Source: Ferrovaceae bacterium
GTDB taxonomy: Bacteria > Pseudomonadota > Gammaproteobacteria > Burkholderiales > Ferrovaceae
NCBI GenBank assembly: GCA_027457225.1
Contig: DAIDTL010000024.1
Location: forward strand, 5,001-11,071
DNA length: 6,071 nt
Direction of reading: 5' to 3'
Shown here: positions 6,040-6,071 of the stretch, one piece after another
Position numbering within the stretch: position 1 is the first letter of the stretch
Layout: every line of letters begins with the position of its first letter
Program-made: the position numbers and the translations under genes
Notes under the pieces: model-generated
What the model was told of the DNA's origin: nothing
Database searches by the model: none
What the model saw: the letters and a program-made list of their open reading frames with translations, nothing else

Positions 6040-6071
6040 GTTATCCTCACGCCTTATGAATAATACCCTGC

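Noticed and set aside
6041..6049. DnaA-box-like TTATCCTCA
   Set aside because: A single site with one mismatch, not clustered with others and overlapping the small ORF ribosome site; no origin genes nearby.
6038..6071. Start of a plus-strand gene at the right edge (ATG at 6038 or 6057)
   Set aside because: No ribosome site precedes either ATG and only a few codons are visible, so nothing can be assigned.

Overview
The window is an ordinary-looking chromosomal segment of a moderately GC-rich gammaproteobacterium. This is inferred from the protein family types (type 2 TyrS with KMSKS, ErpA rather than only IscA, OapA/M23-type MepM, AnmK) and from the gene order tyrS / M23 peptidase / anmK / erpA / bactofilin / argC, which resembles the order I recall from Pseudomonas and related groups. 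No phage, IS, CRISPR, tRNA or rRNA feature is visible.

Layout: (1) 1-730, minus strand, the N-terminal 243 codons of tyrosyl-tRNA synthetase, running off the left edge. (2) 749-938, a divergent promoter region. (3) 939-2336, plus strand, a membrane-anchored LysM-like/OapA plus M23 murein endopeptidase, closed by a strong hairpin at 2363-2389. (4) 2469-3593, plus strand, anmK, the anhydro-MurNAc kinase of peptidoglycan recycling. (5) 3836-4189, minus strand, the Fe-S carrier erpA, with a sigma70-like promoter overlapped by an IscR type 1-like site. (6) 4282-4719, minus strand, a bactofilin. (7) 4861-5892, minus strand, argC of arginine biosynthesis. (8) 5893-6071, the argC upstream region, with a possible 22-codon small ORF.

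The notable discovery is inside anmK. Residues 137-158 do not look like AnmK, although the flanks match the family closely. Reverse-complementing 2867-2950 restores the family signature RRRDIAAGGQGAPLVP-A-IH in the correct frame, with exactly the spacing to NIGG that I recall for E. coli AnmK. The segment is bounded by a perfect 10-bp inverted repeat (2867-2876 and 2941-2950; 12 of 13 positions if extended inward). Both orientations are open. The gene is therefore shown here in an inverted, probably inactive, state. It is either an intragenic DNA inversion switch, a one-time microinversion mediated by the short repeats, or a sequencing/amplification chimera. Raw reads would decide between these.

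Functionally, three of the six genes concern the cell wall: the M23 endopeptidase, the bactofilin scaffold and AnmK recycling. The other three are housekeeping: tyrosine charging, Fe-S maturation and arginine synthesis.
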